This document shows, in pieces, positions 35,915 to 45,258 of a stretch of 64,000 bases of DNA. A program made the translations under genes and the position numbers. The notes under the pieces were generated by a model that ran no database searches, was not told the origin of the DNA, and saw only the letters and a program-made list of their open reading frames with translations. This DNA is from Aliidongia dinghuensis (GTDB taxonomy: Bacteria; Pseudomonadota; Alphaproteobacteria; ATCC43930; CGMCC-115725), in contig NZ_BMJQ01000002.1 of NCBI RefSeq assembly GCF_014643535.1, positions 434,001 to 498,000 on the forward strand, read 5' to 3'. Numbering within the stretch: position 1 is the stretch's first letter; each line of letters begins with the position of its first letter.

Positions 35915-37474
35915 GTGTTCCGCGCGGCACGGCATCTGGGGTCGCTCGCCCGGATCGGCTGGCATCTGGCCCGGCACGACGCGCTCTTCCCTTTGCGCAA
36001 CATCGTCGGTCTGACGCCGTTCCTGCGCGTGGCACGCTGGGTTCGGCCGCCGGCCGAGATCGTGGTGGGCTTGCGCGAGGGCCAGCGGCTGGCGCTGGCG
36101 CTGCAGCAGCTGGGGCCGAGCTTCATCAAGCTGGGCCAGGCGCTCTCGACCCGCTCCGATCTGATCGGCGAGGAGGTTGCGGCCGATCTCTCGACGCTGC
36201 AGGACAACATACCGGCCTTCCCGGGGAGCGAAGCCGTCGCCGTCATCGAGGCTGAGATGGGCGTGCCGCTGTCGCAGCGCTTCAGCCGGTTCGAGCCGGT
36301 TGCGGTCGCGGCCGCCTCGGTCGCCCAGGTGCATTTCGCGACCACGACTGACGGTACCGAGGTCGCGGTCAAGGTGCTCCGGCCCGGCGTCGAACAGGCG
36401 TTCGCGCGCGATCTCGACTTGCTGCTCTGGCTTGCGGAGCAGTTGGAGCGCTTCCAGAGCATGCGCCGCCTGAAGCCGGTCGAGGTCGTGGGCCGGCTCG
36501 CCGAGTCCGTTTCGTTCGAGATGGACCTCCGGCTCGAGGCGGCGGCGGCGGCCGAGCTCGCGCAGAATTTCGCGAACGACCGGGACTTCCGGGTGCCGGC
36601 GGTCGACTGGCTCAGGACCAGCCGCCGCGTGCTCACGACCGAGCGCATCCGGGGCGTTCCCGTGGGCGACCGTGCGGCGCTCGTCGCGGCCGGGCACGAT
36701 CCCAAGGACATCGTCAGCAAGGCGGCGGGCGCCTTCTTCGCCATGGTGTTCCGCGACGGCTTCTTCCATGCCGACCTGCATCCGGGCAACCTGTTCGTGG
36801 CGGCCGACGGCGCCATCGTCGCGGTCGATTTCGGCATCATGGGCCGGCTCGACCGCCGGCACCGCTTCTATCTGGCCGACATGCTCCTGGGCTTCCTCAC
36901 CGGCAATTACCGGCAGGTGGCCGAGGTGCATTTCGACGCGGGCTTCGTGCCGGCGAGCGAGTCGATCGACGCCTTCACCCAGGCCTGCCGCTCGATCGGC
37001 GAGCCCTTGATGGGCCAGCCGCTCGAGAAGATCTCGGTCGCACGCCTTCTGTCGCAGCTGTTCCAGATCACGCGCACCTTCAAGATGGAGACGCAGCCGC
37101 AACTCCTGATGCTGCAGAAGACCATGGTGCTGGCCGAGGGGCTGGGCCGCCTGCTCGACCCCACGGTCAACATGTGGGCGCTCTCCCGTCCGCTGGTCGA
37201 GGACTGGATGGCGATCAACCGGTCCGGTCCGGCGCGGGCCATGCTGACTGCGGGCGAGGCGCTCGCCGGGCTCGAGCGGCTGCCGGCGCTGATGGGCGAT
37301 TTCGAGCGGCTCTTGAGGCAATTGTCGCACGGCGGCCTGTCGCTCGATCCCGAGACCGTGCGTGCGATCCGCGGCAGCGAGAGCGGGCGCAATCCCATGA
37401 TCTGGCCGTTGTGGATCGCCGCCTTGGCGCTCGCCGCCATGGCGATCGCTCAACTGGTGGCCGCCACGCATTAG
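35915..37474 (+). CDS. ubiB: 2-polyprenylphenol 6-hydroxylase accessory kinase-like protein UbiB
   Basis: 519-residue atypical protein-kinase-like ATPase needed for ubiquinone synthesis. The KxGQ motif is seen in SFIKLGQALSTRSDL, the alanine-rich nucleotide loop in AAASVAQVHFA, and the kinase-like DLHPGNLFV and DFGIMGRLD motifs later. The C-terminus has two hydrophobic helices (WPLWIAALALAAMAIAQLV), as expected for a membrane-anchored UbiB. It begins with GTG at 35915, 5 bases after ubiE, so it is translated from the same transcript. Confidence 0.94.
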   Translation: MFRAARHLGSLARIGWHLARHDALFPLRNIVGLTPFLRVARWVRPPAEIVVGLREGQRLALALQQLGPSFIKLGQALSTRSDLIGEEVAADLSTLQDNIPAFPGSEAVAVIEAEMGVPLSQRFSRFEPVAVAAASVAQVHFATTTDGTEVAVKVLRPGVEQAFARDLDLLLWLAEQLERFQSMRRLKPVEVVGRLAESVSFEMDLRLEAAAAAELAQNFANDRDFRVPAVDWLRTSRRVLTTERIRGVPVGDRAALVAAGHDPKDIVSKAAGAFFAMVFRDGFFHADLHPGNLFVAADGAIVAVDFGIMGRLDRRHRFYLADMLLGFLTGNYRQVAEVHFDAGFVPASESIDAFTQACRSIGEPLMGQPLEKISVARLLSQLFQITRTFKMETQPQLLMLQKTMVLAEGLGRLLDPTVNMWALSRPLVEDWMAINRSGPARAMLTAGEALAGLERLPALMGDFERLLRQLSHGGLSLDPETVRAIRGSESGRNPMIWPLWIAALALAAMAIAQLVAATH

Positions 37475-37490
37475 GAGCTATAGTCCGCCC

Positions 37491-38711
37491 ATGGAACTGA
37501 GCCTCGCGGGCCGGCGGGTCCTGCTGATCATTTCGGGCGGTATCGCCGCCTACAAGTCCTTGGACCTGATCCGGCGCCTGCGCGAGCGAGGGTGCGCCGT
37601 GCGCTGCGTCATGACGGCGGGTGCCCAGCAGTTCGTGACGCCGCTCGCGGCTGCGGCCTTGAGCGAGGACAAGGTCTATACCGACCTCTTCTCGCTGACC
37701 GACGAAAGCGAGATGGGCCACATCCGGCTCTCGCGCGAGGCGGACCTGCTGGTTGTGGCGCCGGCGTCCGCCGACTTGCTCGCCCGCATGGCGGCCGGCA
37801 TGGCGAACGATCTCGCCTCCACCGTGCTGCTCGCGACCGACAAGCCGGTCATGGTGGCGCCCGCCATGAACGTTATGATGTGGCAGCACACGGCGACCCA
37901 GGCGAATTTCCGCACGCTCATCGCACGCGGCATCATCAGCCTCGGCCCCAATGCCGGCGACCTCGCCTGCGGCGAGATCGGCTCCGGCCGGATGGCCGAG
38001 CCGCTCGAGATCGTGGCTGCCGTCGAGGCGTTCTTCGCCGGTACCGACAGGCCGCTCGCCGGCCGCCGCGCGCTCGTCACCAGCGGCCCGACGTACGAGC
38101 CGATCGATCCGGTGCGCTATATCGCGAACCGCTCGTCGGGCAAGCAGGGCCATGCGATTGCCGCGGCACTCGCCCGTCTCGGCGCGCACGTGACGCTCGT
38201 CTCGGGTCCCACCCGCGAGCCGACGCCCCCGGGTGTCACGCTCGTGCCGATCGAGACGGCGGTCGAGATGCTGGCGGCCTGCCGGGCGGCGCTGCCGGCC
38301 GATGTCGCGGTCTGTGCCGCGGCCGTCGCCGACTGGCGTGTCGCAGAGGCGGCCGGGCAGAAGGTCAAGAAGACCGGCGGTGCGCCGCCGACCCTGTCGC
38401 TCATCGAGAACCCGGACATCCTCGCCACCCTCTCGGCCGCGGGCCCGGACCGGCCGCGGCTCGTCGTGGGCTTCGCGGCCGAGACGGAGAATGTCGTGGC
38501 GCACGCGACAGAGAAGCGCCGGCGCAAGGGCTGCGACTGGATTCTCGCCAACGACGTGGCGCCCGAGACCGGCACGTTCGGCGGCGATGCCAACACGATC
38601 CATCTGATCGACGCGGCCGGGGTCGAGCATTGGCCGACCTCGACCAAGCTCGCTGTGGCCGAGCGCCTCGCCCGACGCATCGACGCCTATTTCGGCGAAG
38701 GAAAAGCCTGA
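37491..38711 (+). CDS. coaBC: Bifunctional phosphopantothenoylcysteine decarboxylase / phosphopantothenate-cysteine ligase
   Basis: 406-residue two-domain enzyme for two successive steps of coenzyme A synthesis. The N-terminal CoaC flavoprotein part has [19 protein letters not shown], the [18 protein letters not shown] loop, and APAMNVMMW with the active-site residues. The CoaB part begins [21 protein letters not shown] and has [10 protein letters not shown]-like [14 protein letters not shown]. The stop overlaps the dut start (TGATG). Normal length; full catalytic pattern visible. Confidence 0.96.
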   Translation: MELSLAGRRVLLIISGGIAAYKSLDLIRRLRERGCAVRCVMTAGAQQFVTPLAAAALSEDKVYTDLFSLTDESEMGHIRLSREADLLVVAPASADLLARMAAGMANDLASTVLLATDKPVMVAPAMNVMMWQHTATQANFRTLIARGIISLGPNAGDLACGEIGSGRMAEPLEIVAAVEAFFAGTDRPLAGRRALVTSGPTYEPIDPVRYIANRSSGKQGHAIAAALARLGAHVTLVSGPTREPTPPGVTLVPIETAVEMLAACRAALPADVAVCAAAVADWRVAEAAGQKVKKTGGAPPTLSLIENPDILATLSAAGPDRPRLVVGFAAETENVVAHATEKRRRKGCDWILANDVAPETGTFGGDANTIHLIDAAGVEHWPTSTKLAVAERLARRIDAYFGEGKA

Positions 38712-39160
38712 TGACCGTTCAAGTCCGGGTGCTGCGCCTGCCGCACGGCGCCGACCTGCCGCTGCCGGCCTATGCGACCCCGCTCAGCGCTGGCGTCGAC
38801 CTGCGCGCCGCGATCGACCAGACGCAGATCCTGCCGCCGCTCGGCCGTATCGCCGTGCCGACCGGGCTCGCGATCGCGCTGCCCGAGGGTTACGAGGCGC
38901 AGGTCCGGCCGCGCTCCGGCCTGGCCTTGAACGATGGCGTCACCGTGCTGAACAGCCCGGGAACGGTCGACGCGGATTATCGCGGCGAGATCAAGGTCGT
39001 GCTCATCAATCTGAGCCATCGCCCGTTCGCGATCGAGCGCGGCCAGCGCATCGCCCAGCTGGTCGTGGCGCCGGTCGTGCAGATCGGCTGGCAGGAGGTC
39101 CCGGTGCTGGAGCCGACCGAGCGCGGCGACGGCGGCCACGGCTCGACCGGCAGGATGTAG
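38711..39160 (+). CDS. dut: Deoxyuridine 5'-triphosphate nucleotidohydrolase (dUTPase)
   Basis: 149-residue trimeric dUTPase that hydrolyses dUTP to dUMP. All five motifs are present: [10 protein letters not shown] (1), PRSGLA (2), [19 protein letters not shown] (3), [10 protein letters not shown] (4) and the C-terminal [10 protein letters not shown] (5). The ATG overlaps the coaBC stop codon by one base. coaBC-dut pairing is common across proteobacteria. Confidence 0.96.
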   Translation: MTVQVRVLRLPHGADLPLPAYATPLSAGVDLRAAIDQTQILPPLGRIAVPTGLAIALPEGYEAQVRPRSGLALNDGVTVLNSPGTVDADYRGEIKVVLINLSHRPFAIERGQRIAQLVVAPVVQIGWQEVPVLEPTERGDGGHGSTGRM

Positions 39161-39284
39161 CGGCCGCGGCGCCGCGGCATTTGCGGACGAACGAACGGCA
39201 TCCTACATTCCCCGAAAGTCGACTGGTGTTTGGGCTGGCAAGCACGATCCCTCACCGTTCCTCATCGATCGCCAGGAGAACCTG

Positions 39285-40241
<957 letters not shown>

Positions 40242-40266
40242 TGTTCGAGGGGCTCTGAGGGGCAAG

Positions 40267-41037
40267 ATGCGCGATCTCGACGATGCCGAGTTCGAGCGCT
40301 ACGCGCGGCACCTGATCCTCGACGAGGTCGGCGAGGAGGGGCAGGCGAAGCTGCTCGAATCCCGCGTCCTCGTCATCGGGGCCGGGGGTTTGGGCGCCCC
40401 CGTGCTGCTCTACCTGGCGGCGGCCGGCGTCGGCACGCTCGGCATCGTCGACGACGACGCGGTGTCGCTCTCGAACCTGCAGCGCCAGGTGATCCATCGG
40501 ACGGACACGGTCGGCCGGCGCAAGACCGACAGTGCGGCCGAGGGCCTGAAGGCGATCGAGCCGGCGGTCAAGCTCGAGCTTTTCCCTGAGCGGCTGACGG
40601 CCGAGAATGTCGACGACCTGGTCGGCCGCTACGACCTTGTCGCCGACGGCAGCGACAATTTTACGACGCGCTACCTGGTGAACGACGCCTGCGTCCGGGC
40701 GAAGAAGCCGTTCGTCTCGGGGGCGCTGCTGCGCTTCGAGGGGCAGCTCTCGACCTACAAGCCACATGCCGGGCCGGAGCACCCGTGCTACCGCTGCCTC
40801 TTCCCCGAACCGCCGCCGCCCGACAGCATCCCGCGCTGCGAGGAGGCCGGCATCCTAGGGCCGGTGGCGGGCGTCATCGGCACGCTGCAGGCGACCGAGG
40901 TGCTGAAGGAGCTCCTTGGCATCGGCGAGAGCCTGTCCGGCCGGCTCGTGATGTATGACGCGCTCGGCACTTCGTTCTACACGGTCAAGGTGCCGCGCGA
41001 TCCCAATTGCCCATGCTGCGGGGCCGGGGCAAGCTAG
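40267..41037 (+). CDS. moeB: MoeB/ThiF/HesA-family E1-like adenylyltransferase
   Basis: 256-residue E1-like enzyme that adenylates the C-terminus of a small sulfur-carrier protein (MoaD or ThiS). The N-terminus RYARHLILDEVGEEGQAKL and the ATP-binding VLVIGAGGLGAPVLLYLA are typical, with the Arg-containing LSNLQRQVIH. Two zinc-binding CxxC pairs are present (PCYRCLFPE and CPCCGAG). No rhodanese domain is fused, so it is the short type. moeB or thiF cannot be told apart by sequence here; it follows cysK closely. Confidence 0.88.
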   Translation: MRDLDDAEFERYARHLILDEVGEEGQAKLLESRVLVIGAGGLGAPVLLYLAAAGVGTLGIVDDDAVSLSNLQRQVIHRTDTVGRRKTDSAAEGLKAIEPAVKLELFPERLTAENVDDLVGRYDLVADGSDNFTTRYLVNDACVRAKKPFVSGALLRFEGQLSTYKPHAGPEHPCYRCLFPEPPPPDSIPRCEEAGILGPVAGVIGTLQATEVLKELLGIGESLSGRLVMYDALGTSFYTVKVPRDPNCPCCGAGAS

Positions 41038-41074
41038 CGTCAACGAAAACAATGCCCTTGGGGAGGGGCCGTTG

Positions 41075-41842
41075 ATGCGCCGTTGCCTGTCCGCCCTGTT
41101 GCTCGCCGCCGTCGCCGGCGGCGTTGCCTCTGCCCAACCCGTCATGCTCGATACGATCAAGGCGCGCGGCACGCTCATCGTCGGCACGCCCGGCGACTAT
41201 CGCCCGTTCGCGGTGCGCAACCCCGACGGCAGCTACGAGGGCGCCGACATCGACATGGCCAAGGGCTTCGCCGGCAAGCTCGGCGTCCGGCTCGAGATCG
41301 TGCCGACCAGCTGGGCGGCGCTGCAGGGCGATTTCGACGCGGGCAAGTTCGACATCGCGATCGGCGGCATCACGGTGACGCCGGACCGTGCCGCCAAGGG
41401 TGATTTCTCCGTCTCGCTGCTCGAGGACGGCAAGCGGCCGGTCGTGCGCTGCGCCGACAAGGACAAGTTCGTCTCGATCGCCGCGATCGACCAGCCCGCG
41501 ACCCGCGTCGTGGTCAATCCGGGGGCGGCCAACGAGGCCTTCGCCCGCGCCAATTTCCATCAAGCGCCGATCACGGTGAACCCGGATAACATCACCGTCC
41601 CGGACCAGATCGTGGCCAACAAGGCCGACGTGTTCGTGACCGACGGCATCGAGGTCGACCTGATCGCGAAGCGCCACCCGGGCGTGCTGTGCGCCGCCGC
41701 CGTGCCGGCGCCGTTCACGCATCTGACCAAGGCCTGGTACTTCCCGAAGGACGACGCCCTGAAGCAGGCGATCGATGGGTATCTCGGCCCGGCGAAGGCG
41801 GACGGCACATGGGCCGCGACGCTGGAAGCGGCGATGCAGTGA
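41075..41842 (+). CDS. Periplasmic cyclohexadienyl dehydratase-like (PheC-type) protein
   Basis: 255-residue secreted protein with a signal peptide ending in GVASA. It has the periplasmic-binding-protein fold of PheC, a periplasmic enzyme that converts prephenate or arogenate to phenylpyruvate or phenylalanine. Family patterns are GTPGDYRPFAV, GADIDMAKGFAGKLG, FDIAIGGITVTPDRAAKGDF, RPVVRCADKDKF, VVNPGAANEAFA and ADVFVTDGIEVDL. Amino-acid-binding proteins share this fold, so binding-only function is the alternative. No ABC permease genes adjoin it. Confidence 0.75.
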   Translation: MRRCLSALLLAAVAGGVASAQPVMLDTIKARGTLIVGTPGDYRPFAVRNPDGSYEGADIDMAKGFAGKLGVRLEIVPTSWAALQGDFDAGKFDIAIGGITVTPDRAAKGDFSVSLLEDGKRPVVRCADKDKFVSIAAIDQPATRVVVNPGAANEAFARANFHQAPITVNPDNITVPDQIVANKADVFVTDGIEVDLIAKRHPGVLCAAAVPAPFTHLTKAWYFPKDDALKQAIDGYLGPAKADGTWAATLEAAMQ

Positions 41843-41846
41843 CACA

Positions 41847-41880
41847 AATCGTCATTCCCGCCTGCGCGGGAATGACGATT
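41847..41880. repeat. Dispersed palindrome between convergent genes
   Basis: Perfect 15-bp inverted repeat aatcgtcattcccgc / gcgggaatgacgatt with a 4-base loop, 4 bases past one stop codon and 10 before the convergent one. A strong bidirectional terminator candidate of the same repeat family as 2475, 29461 and 43291. Confidence 0.75.
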
Positions 41881-41890
41881 GGGGAGCCCC

Positions 41891-42523
41891 CTACCGATAC
41901 CGCTCCTGCCGCCACGGGTCGCCGCGGGGGTGATAGCCGCGCGCTTCCCAATAGCCGGGGGCGTCGCGGTCGGTGAACCACAGGTGGCGCAGCCACTTGG
42001 CCGATTTCCAGAAATAGAGCCGCGGGATGACGAGCCGGACCGGGCCGCCGTGGGCGCGGGTCAAGGGCGCGCCTTCCCAATGGGTGGCCAACATCGCGCC
42101 CTCGGCCGTGAAATCGGCGAGCGGCACGGTCGTGCCGTAGCCGTCGAAGCTGCGGATGCGCACGAAGCGCGCTGTCGGCAGCGGCTCGAGCCGGCGTACG
42201 AGCGCGGCCGCCCGGATGCCGCCCCAGCGGTTGTCGTAGCGCGACCACTGCGTCACGCAATGGATGTCGGACACGCTTTCCGTCTCGCCCAAGTGCTGGA
42301 GCTCGTCCCAGCCCCAGTCGATTGGCCGGGCGACCAGCCCGCCGGCGGAGAGGCGCCAGTCGCGGGGCCTGAGGTTCGGCTGGGTGCCGAGGTCGAGCAC
42401 CGGCCAGTCCGTGACCAGCGTCTGGCCCGGCGGCAGGCGGCGGCGCTCGGCCGGCTGGGGGACGAGCAGCCGACCCTCGGCGGCCCAGCGGGTCTTGGCG
42501 TCGATCAGCTTGTCGCGGTTCAT
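41891..42523 (-). CDS. MsrP/YedY-type molybdopterin oxidoreductase (sulfite oxidase-like)
   Basis: 210-residue protein of the sulfite-oxidase-like molybdopterin family. The Mo-ligating cysteine is in VSDIHCVTQWSRYDNRWGG, and cofactor-contacting motifs TFDGYGTTVPL-like RSFDGYGTTVPL and HGGPVRLVIPRLYFWKSAKW are also present. Start at 42523 (MNRDKLID) is preferred, because a terminator of the next gene upstream lies at 42599-42632, within any longer reading frame. No heme partner gene (MsrQ) adjoins. Substrate unknown. Confidence 0.87.
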   Translation of the reverse strand: MNRDKLIDAKTRWAAEGRLLVPQPAERRRLPPGQTLVTDWPVLDLGTQPNLRPRDWRLSAGGLVARPIDWGWDELQHLGETESVSDIHCVTQWSRYDNRWGGIRAAALVRRLEPLPTARFVRIRSFDGYGTTVPLADFTAEGAMLATHWEGAPLTRAHGGPVRLVIPRLYFWKSAKWLRHLWFTDRDAPGYWEARGYHPRGDPWRQERYR

Positions 42524-42598
42524 CCGCCGGATGTGGGGGCGCGGCCGCGGCCGCTCCAGACACGATCCGGTGATCGCAAGCGCGAATAGCGAACCCAT

Positions 42599-42632
42599 GA
42601 AAAACGCCGCCCGGGAGTGACTCCGGGCGGCG
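42599..42632 (-). terminator. Rho-independent terminator of the hsp20 gene
   Basis: On the minus strand a GC-rich stem cgccgcccggag / ct(c)ccgggcggcg (one bulged G) is followed directly by ttttt (42600-42604 read as A on plus). It lies 44 bases after the hsp20 stop. Confidence 0.8.
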
Positions 42633-42675
42633 TCGACCGAGACCTTGTCCGAAGGGCCGGTGTTTGAAGGGCCGG

Positions 42676-43137
42676 TCAGGCGGCCTTCTGGTCGATCACC
42701 TTCGGGCTCGGCATGCCGCTGGTGATCTGGATCGTCCGGGGCTTCATCGCCTCCGGCAGCTCGCGCTTGAGGTCGATCGCGAGCAGGCCGTTCTCGAGCG
42801 TGGCGCCGGTGACCTCGATATGGTCGGCGAGCTCGAAGCGGCGGTCGAAGCCGCGCTGGGCGATGCCCTGGTGCAGCACCTGCGCGCCGTCCTTGGCCGG
42901 CGCCTGGCGCTTGCCGACGACGATGAGCTGGTTCGGCCGGGCGGTGATGGCGATGTCATCGAGCGTAAAGCCGGCCACCGCCAACGTGATGCGGTAGGTC
43001 TGCTCGCCCGTCTTCTCGATGTTGTACGGGGGGTAATTGTCGGCCGGCGCCTGATGCAGGGAATCCTGAAGCAGATTCATCACCCGATCGAAGCCGATGG
43101 CCGAACGGTAGAGGGGCGCGAAGTCGTGAGCACTCAT
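42676..43137 (-). CDS. Hsp20/IbpA family small heat-shock protein
   Basis: 153-residue small heat-shock protein, a holdase that binds unfolding proteins. The N-terminus FAPLYRSAIGFDRVMNLLQD is the IbpA-type start, and the alpha-crystallin core spans about residues 35-125 (PPYNIEKTGEQTYRITLAVAGF and GLLAIDLKRELPE, with the conserved A-x-x-x-n-G-x-L replaced by ATLENGLL). The start at 43137 (MSAHDFAP) is fixed by a gagga ribosome binding site 7 bases upstream; the ATG at 43143 directly abuts it. A ROSE-like thermometer covers the leader. Confidence 0.94.
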   Translation of the reverse strand: MSAHDFAPLYRSAIGFDRVMNLLQDSLHQAPADNYPPYNIEKTGEQTYRITLAVAGFTLDDIAITARPNQLIVVGKRQAPAKDGAQVLHQGIAQRGFDRRFELADHIEVTGATLENGLLAIDLKRELPEAMKPRTIQITSGMPSPKVIDQKAA

Positions 43138-43205
43138 GTCCATATCCTCGTGATTGAGCAACATGGGAGCGCAGACGGCCGCAGCGGAACCGCCTGCGCG
43201 CCTAC
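43138..43205 (-). ncRNA. ROSE-type RNA thermometer in the hsp20 leader
   Basis: The minus-strand leader folds into two hairpins. The upstream one pairs 43190-43199 with 43169-43178 (gcgcaggcgg with ccgtctgcgc; one G-U). The start-proximal one (43144-43161) pairs UUGCUC with GAGGAU across a 6-base loop, so the ribosome binding site is sequestered. The facing U/U and G/G mismatches within UUGCU/AGGA are the known signature of ROSE elements. Heating would melt this weak helix and expose the ribosome binding site. Confidence 0.8.
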
Positions 43206-43290
43206 ATGTCCGAACCCCGACTGGGCGTCCGGACGATCCTCGATTTGGTCACGGCGTCGGGGAGTTCAAGGGGTGGCTCGTATTCTTTAC

Positions 43291-43395
43291 CGTCATTCCC
43301 GCGCAGGCGGGAATCCAGAGGGGACGCAAAGACTCTCGCTGCGTCAGCAAGCACCGCGCGGTTGCCCTGGATCCCCGCCTGCGCGGGGATGACGG
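43291..43395. repeat. Paired dispersed palindrome (REP-like doublet)
   Basis: Two hairpins about 70 bases apart: attcccgc-gcag-gcgggaat near 43295 and atccccgc-ctgc-gcggggat near 43372-43391, flanked by cgtc and gacg. It has the same two-hairpin plan as 2475-2591 and lies downstream of the HerA-like gene. Confidence 0.7.
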
Positions 43396-43401
43396 AGAGA
43401 C

Positions 43402-44919
43402 CTACCCCTCGACGAATTCCCCCGCCGTATCCGGCGCGTTCGGGTCGCCCGGCGCCGTCTCCCAGCCCAGTTCCGGCAGGGTCACGATGCGGTGGCCGGC
43501 GAGGTCGGGGCGACAGACGATCGAGCCCTGCTCCTCCATGTAGGTGAGGAGCCGCCGGGCGCGGCCGAGCGACCGGCTGCCATAGGCGCGCGCGATCGTC
43601 TCGTCGGACGGGCAGGGCAGGCGGTCGAGCGCCGCGCGCGCCAACAGCAGGAACACGCCCTGCACGTCGTCGGGCAGGGTGGCCGCAATCGCCTGCGCCT
43701 GGCCCCATTCCGGGCTCGCCGCCGCCGCGGCGCCGACGCCGGCGCGCGCGGTCGCGAGCCGCCGCCGGAACGCCGGGATGTCGAGCGGCTTGCCCTGCAG
43801 ATTGTGGATGCGGCAGCGCACCAGGAAATCCTGGTAGAGCACGGCGACCGGGCGGAACGTCGCCTCCGGGTCGGTCGCGACCTGGGCCAGGATCTCGTCG
43901 AGCTTGCGCTCCGTCTCGGCCAGCTCCTCCGGCGTCGCTGTCTTGAGCGCCGCCCGGCCGCGCTCGGAAAGCGGCGCCGGGCGCGACTGGGCCAGCTGCG
44001 TCAGGATGTCGGGCGGCGGGCTCGCCGGCGCCGTGCGGCGCACGATCGGGCGTGCCGTCTCCGGCTCCGGCGCCTTCAGGATGAGGTCGCGCATCTCGTC
44101 CGACGGCGCCACCGGCAGCGGCAGCAGTTTCGGACTCATGCCGCGCGTCGCGGTCTCCACAGTGCCGATCCTGAGCGGCAGCGGCCGGCGCGAGAGGGCG
44201 GGGCCGAGGGCGATGAAATGGCCGCGCTCCAGGTCGCGGAACATCTCGGCCTGGCGCCGCTCCATGCCGAGCAGGTCCGACGCGCGCGCCATGTCGATGT
44301 CGAGGAACGTGCGGCCCATGAGGAAGTTGGACGCTTCGGCCGCGACATTCTTCGCGAGCTTGGCGAGCCGCTGGGTCGCGATGACGCCGGCCAGGCCGCG
44401 CTTGCGGCCGCGGCACATGAGGTTGGTCATGGCGCCCAGGGACGCCTTCCGCGCCTCGTCCGACACGTCGCCGGCGGCGGCGGGCGCGAACAGCTGCGCC
44501 TCGTCGACCACGACCAGCATCGGGTACCAATGGTCGCGCTCGGCGTCGAACAGGCCGCCGAGGAACGCCGCCGCATGGCGCATCTGCAGCTCGACGTCCA
44601 GGTTCTCCAGGTTCAGGACGACCGAGGCCCGGTGCTGGCGCACCCGCTCGGCCGTGCGCTGCAGGCCCGCCTCCGTATGGGCGGCGGCGTCGATCACCAG
44701 ATGGCCGTACTTGTCGCCGAGGCTGACGAAATCGCCCTCGGGGTCGATCACCGCCTGCTGCACCCAGGGCGCACTCTGCTCCATGAGCCGGCGCAACAGG
44801 TGCGACTTGCCGGAGCCCGAGTTGCCCTGCACCAACAGCCGGGTCGCCAGCAGCTCCTCGAGATCGAGCGTCGCCGCCGAACCCGCCGCCGTCTGACCCA
44901 TGTCGATGGCAACCGTCAT
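43402..44919 (-). CDS. HerA-like ATPase (DUF87 type)
   Basis: 505-residue ATPase of the HerA/FtsK-like class. Walker A is LVQGNSGSGKSHLLRRL near residue 30, Walker B is MLVVVDEAQLFAP, and the arginine/sensor stretch is GLAGVIATQRLAKLAKNVAAEASNFLMGR. The C-terminal half is a separate, less conserved domain with helix-rich segments and the final winged-helix-like VCRPDLAGHRIVTLPELGW. No nuclease NurA partner is adjacent, so it may work with unknown factors. Many alphaproteobacteria carry such a gene singly. Confidence 0.82.
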   Translation of the reverse strand: MTVAIDMGQTAAGSAATLDLEELLATRLLVQGNSGSGKSHLLRRLMEQSAPWVQQAVIDPEGDFVSLGDKYGHLVIDAAAHTEAGLQRTAERVRQHRASVVLNLENLDVELQMRHAAAFLGGLFDAERDHWYPMLVVVDEAQLFAPAAAGDVSDEARKASLGAMTNLMCRGRKRGLAGVIATQRLAKLAKNVAAEASNFLMGRTFLDIDMARASDLLGMERRQAEMFRDLERGHFIALGPALSRRPLPLRIGTVETATRGMSPKLLPLPVAPSDEMRDLILKAPEPETARPIVRRTAPASPPPDILTQLAQSRPAPLSERGRAALKTATPEELAETERKLDEILAQVATDPEATFRPVAVLYQDFLVRCRIHNLQGKPLDIPAFRRRLATARAGVGAAAAASPEWGQAQAIAATLPDDVQGVFLLLARAALDRLPCPSDETIARAYGSRSLGRARRLLTYMEEQGSIVCRPDLAGHRIVTLPELGWETAPGDPNAPDTAGEFVEG

Positions 44920-45258
44920 GCCCCACCCTTCAAAGCCGCAAGGAGCCCCGACTCGGAGGCTCCGGCCGGGGGCCCGCTTCTATAGCGGATCCGCGGGGTC
45001 GGAGAGGAGTCTTGATCGCGCAGGGGCGGGGTGCGGGGACTTCTGCTTTGAAAGGGATGGGCTCTCGTATTTTATTGCCTGCTAGGAGGAGAATAATCTT
45101 GGTGCCCCACCTGCATGACGTGTGATGACCTGGTGGCCGGGTGGCTCGCGCCATGAGAAGAGAATTGTCTTCGCTCGGTACAAGCGTCGCTCGCGCGGTT
45201 GCGGGCGCGACTCGCGGCAACACATCCTCGGCACGTCTAGACAGTTAAAGGAGCATCC
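44920..45258. other. Intergenic region without a recognised gene
   Basis: 339-base divergent spacer between the HerA-like gene and the nuclease-like gene. It changes from GC-rich to more mixed composition at about 45020, marking a likely left edge of the foreign segment. No tRNA, integrase or direct repeats framing the segment were seen. The ribosome binding site aaaggag (45248-45254) belongs to the next gene. Confidence 0.5.

Noticed and set aside
41891-42598. Extended start at 42598 for the MsrP/YedY-type enzyme
   Set aside because: The extension lies next to the hsp20 terminator and is low-complexity; MNRDKL at 42523 fits better.
44930-45223. 97-codon minus-strand frame in the spacer before the nuclease-like gene
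   Set aside because: No motif or ribosome binding site; composition like noncoding spacer.
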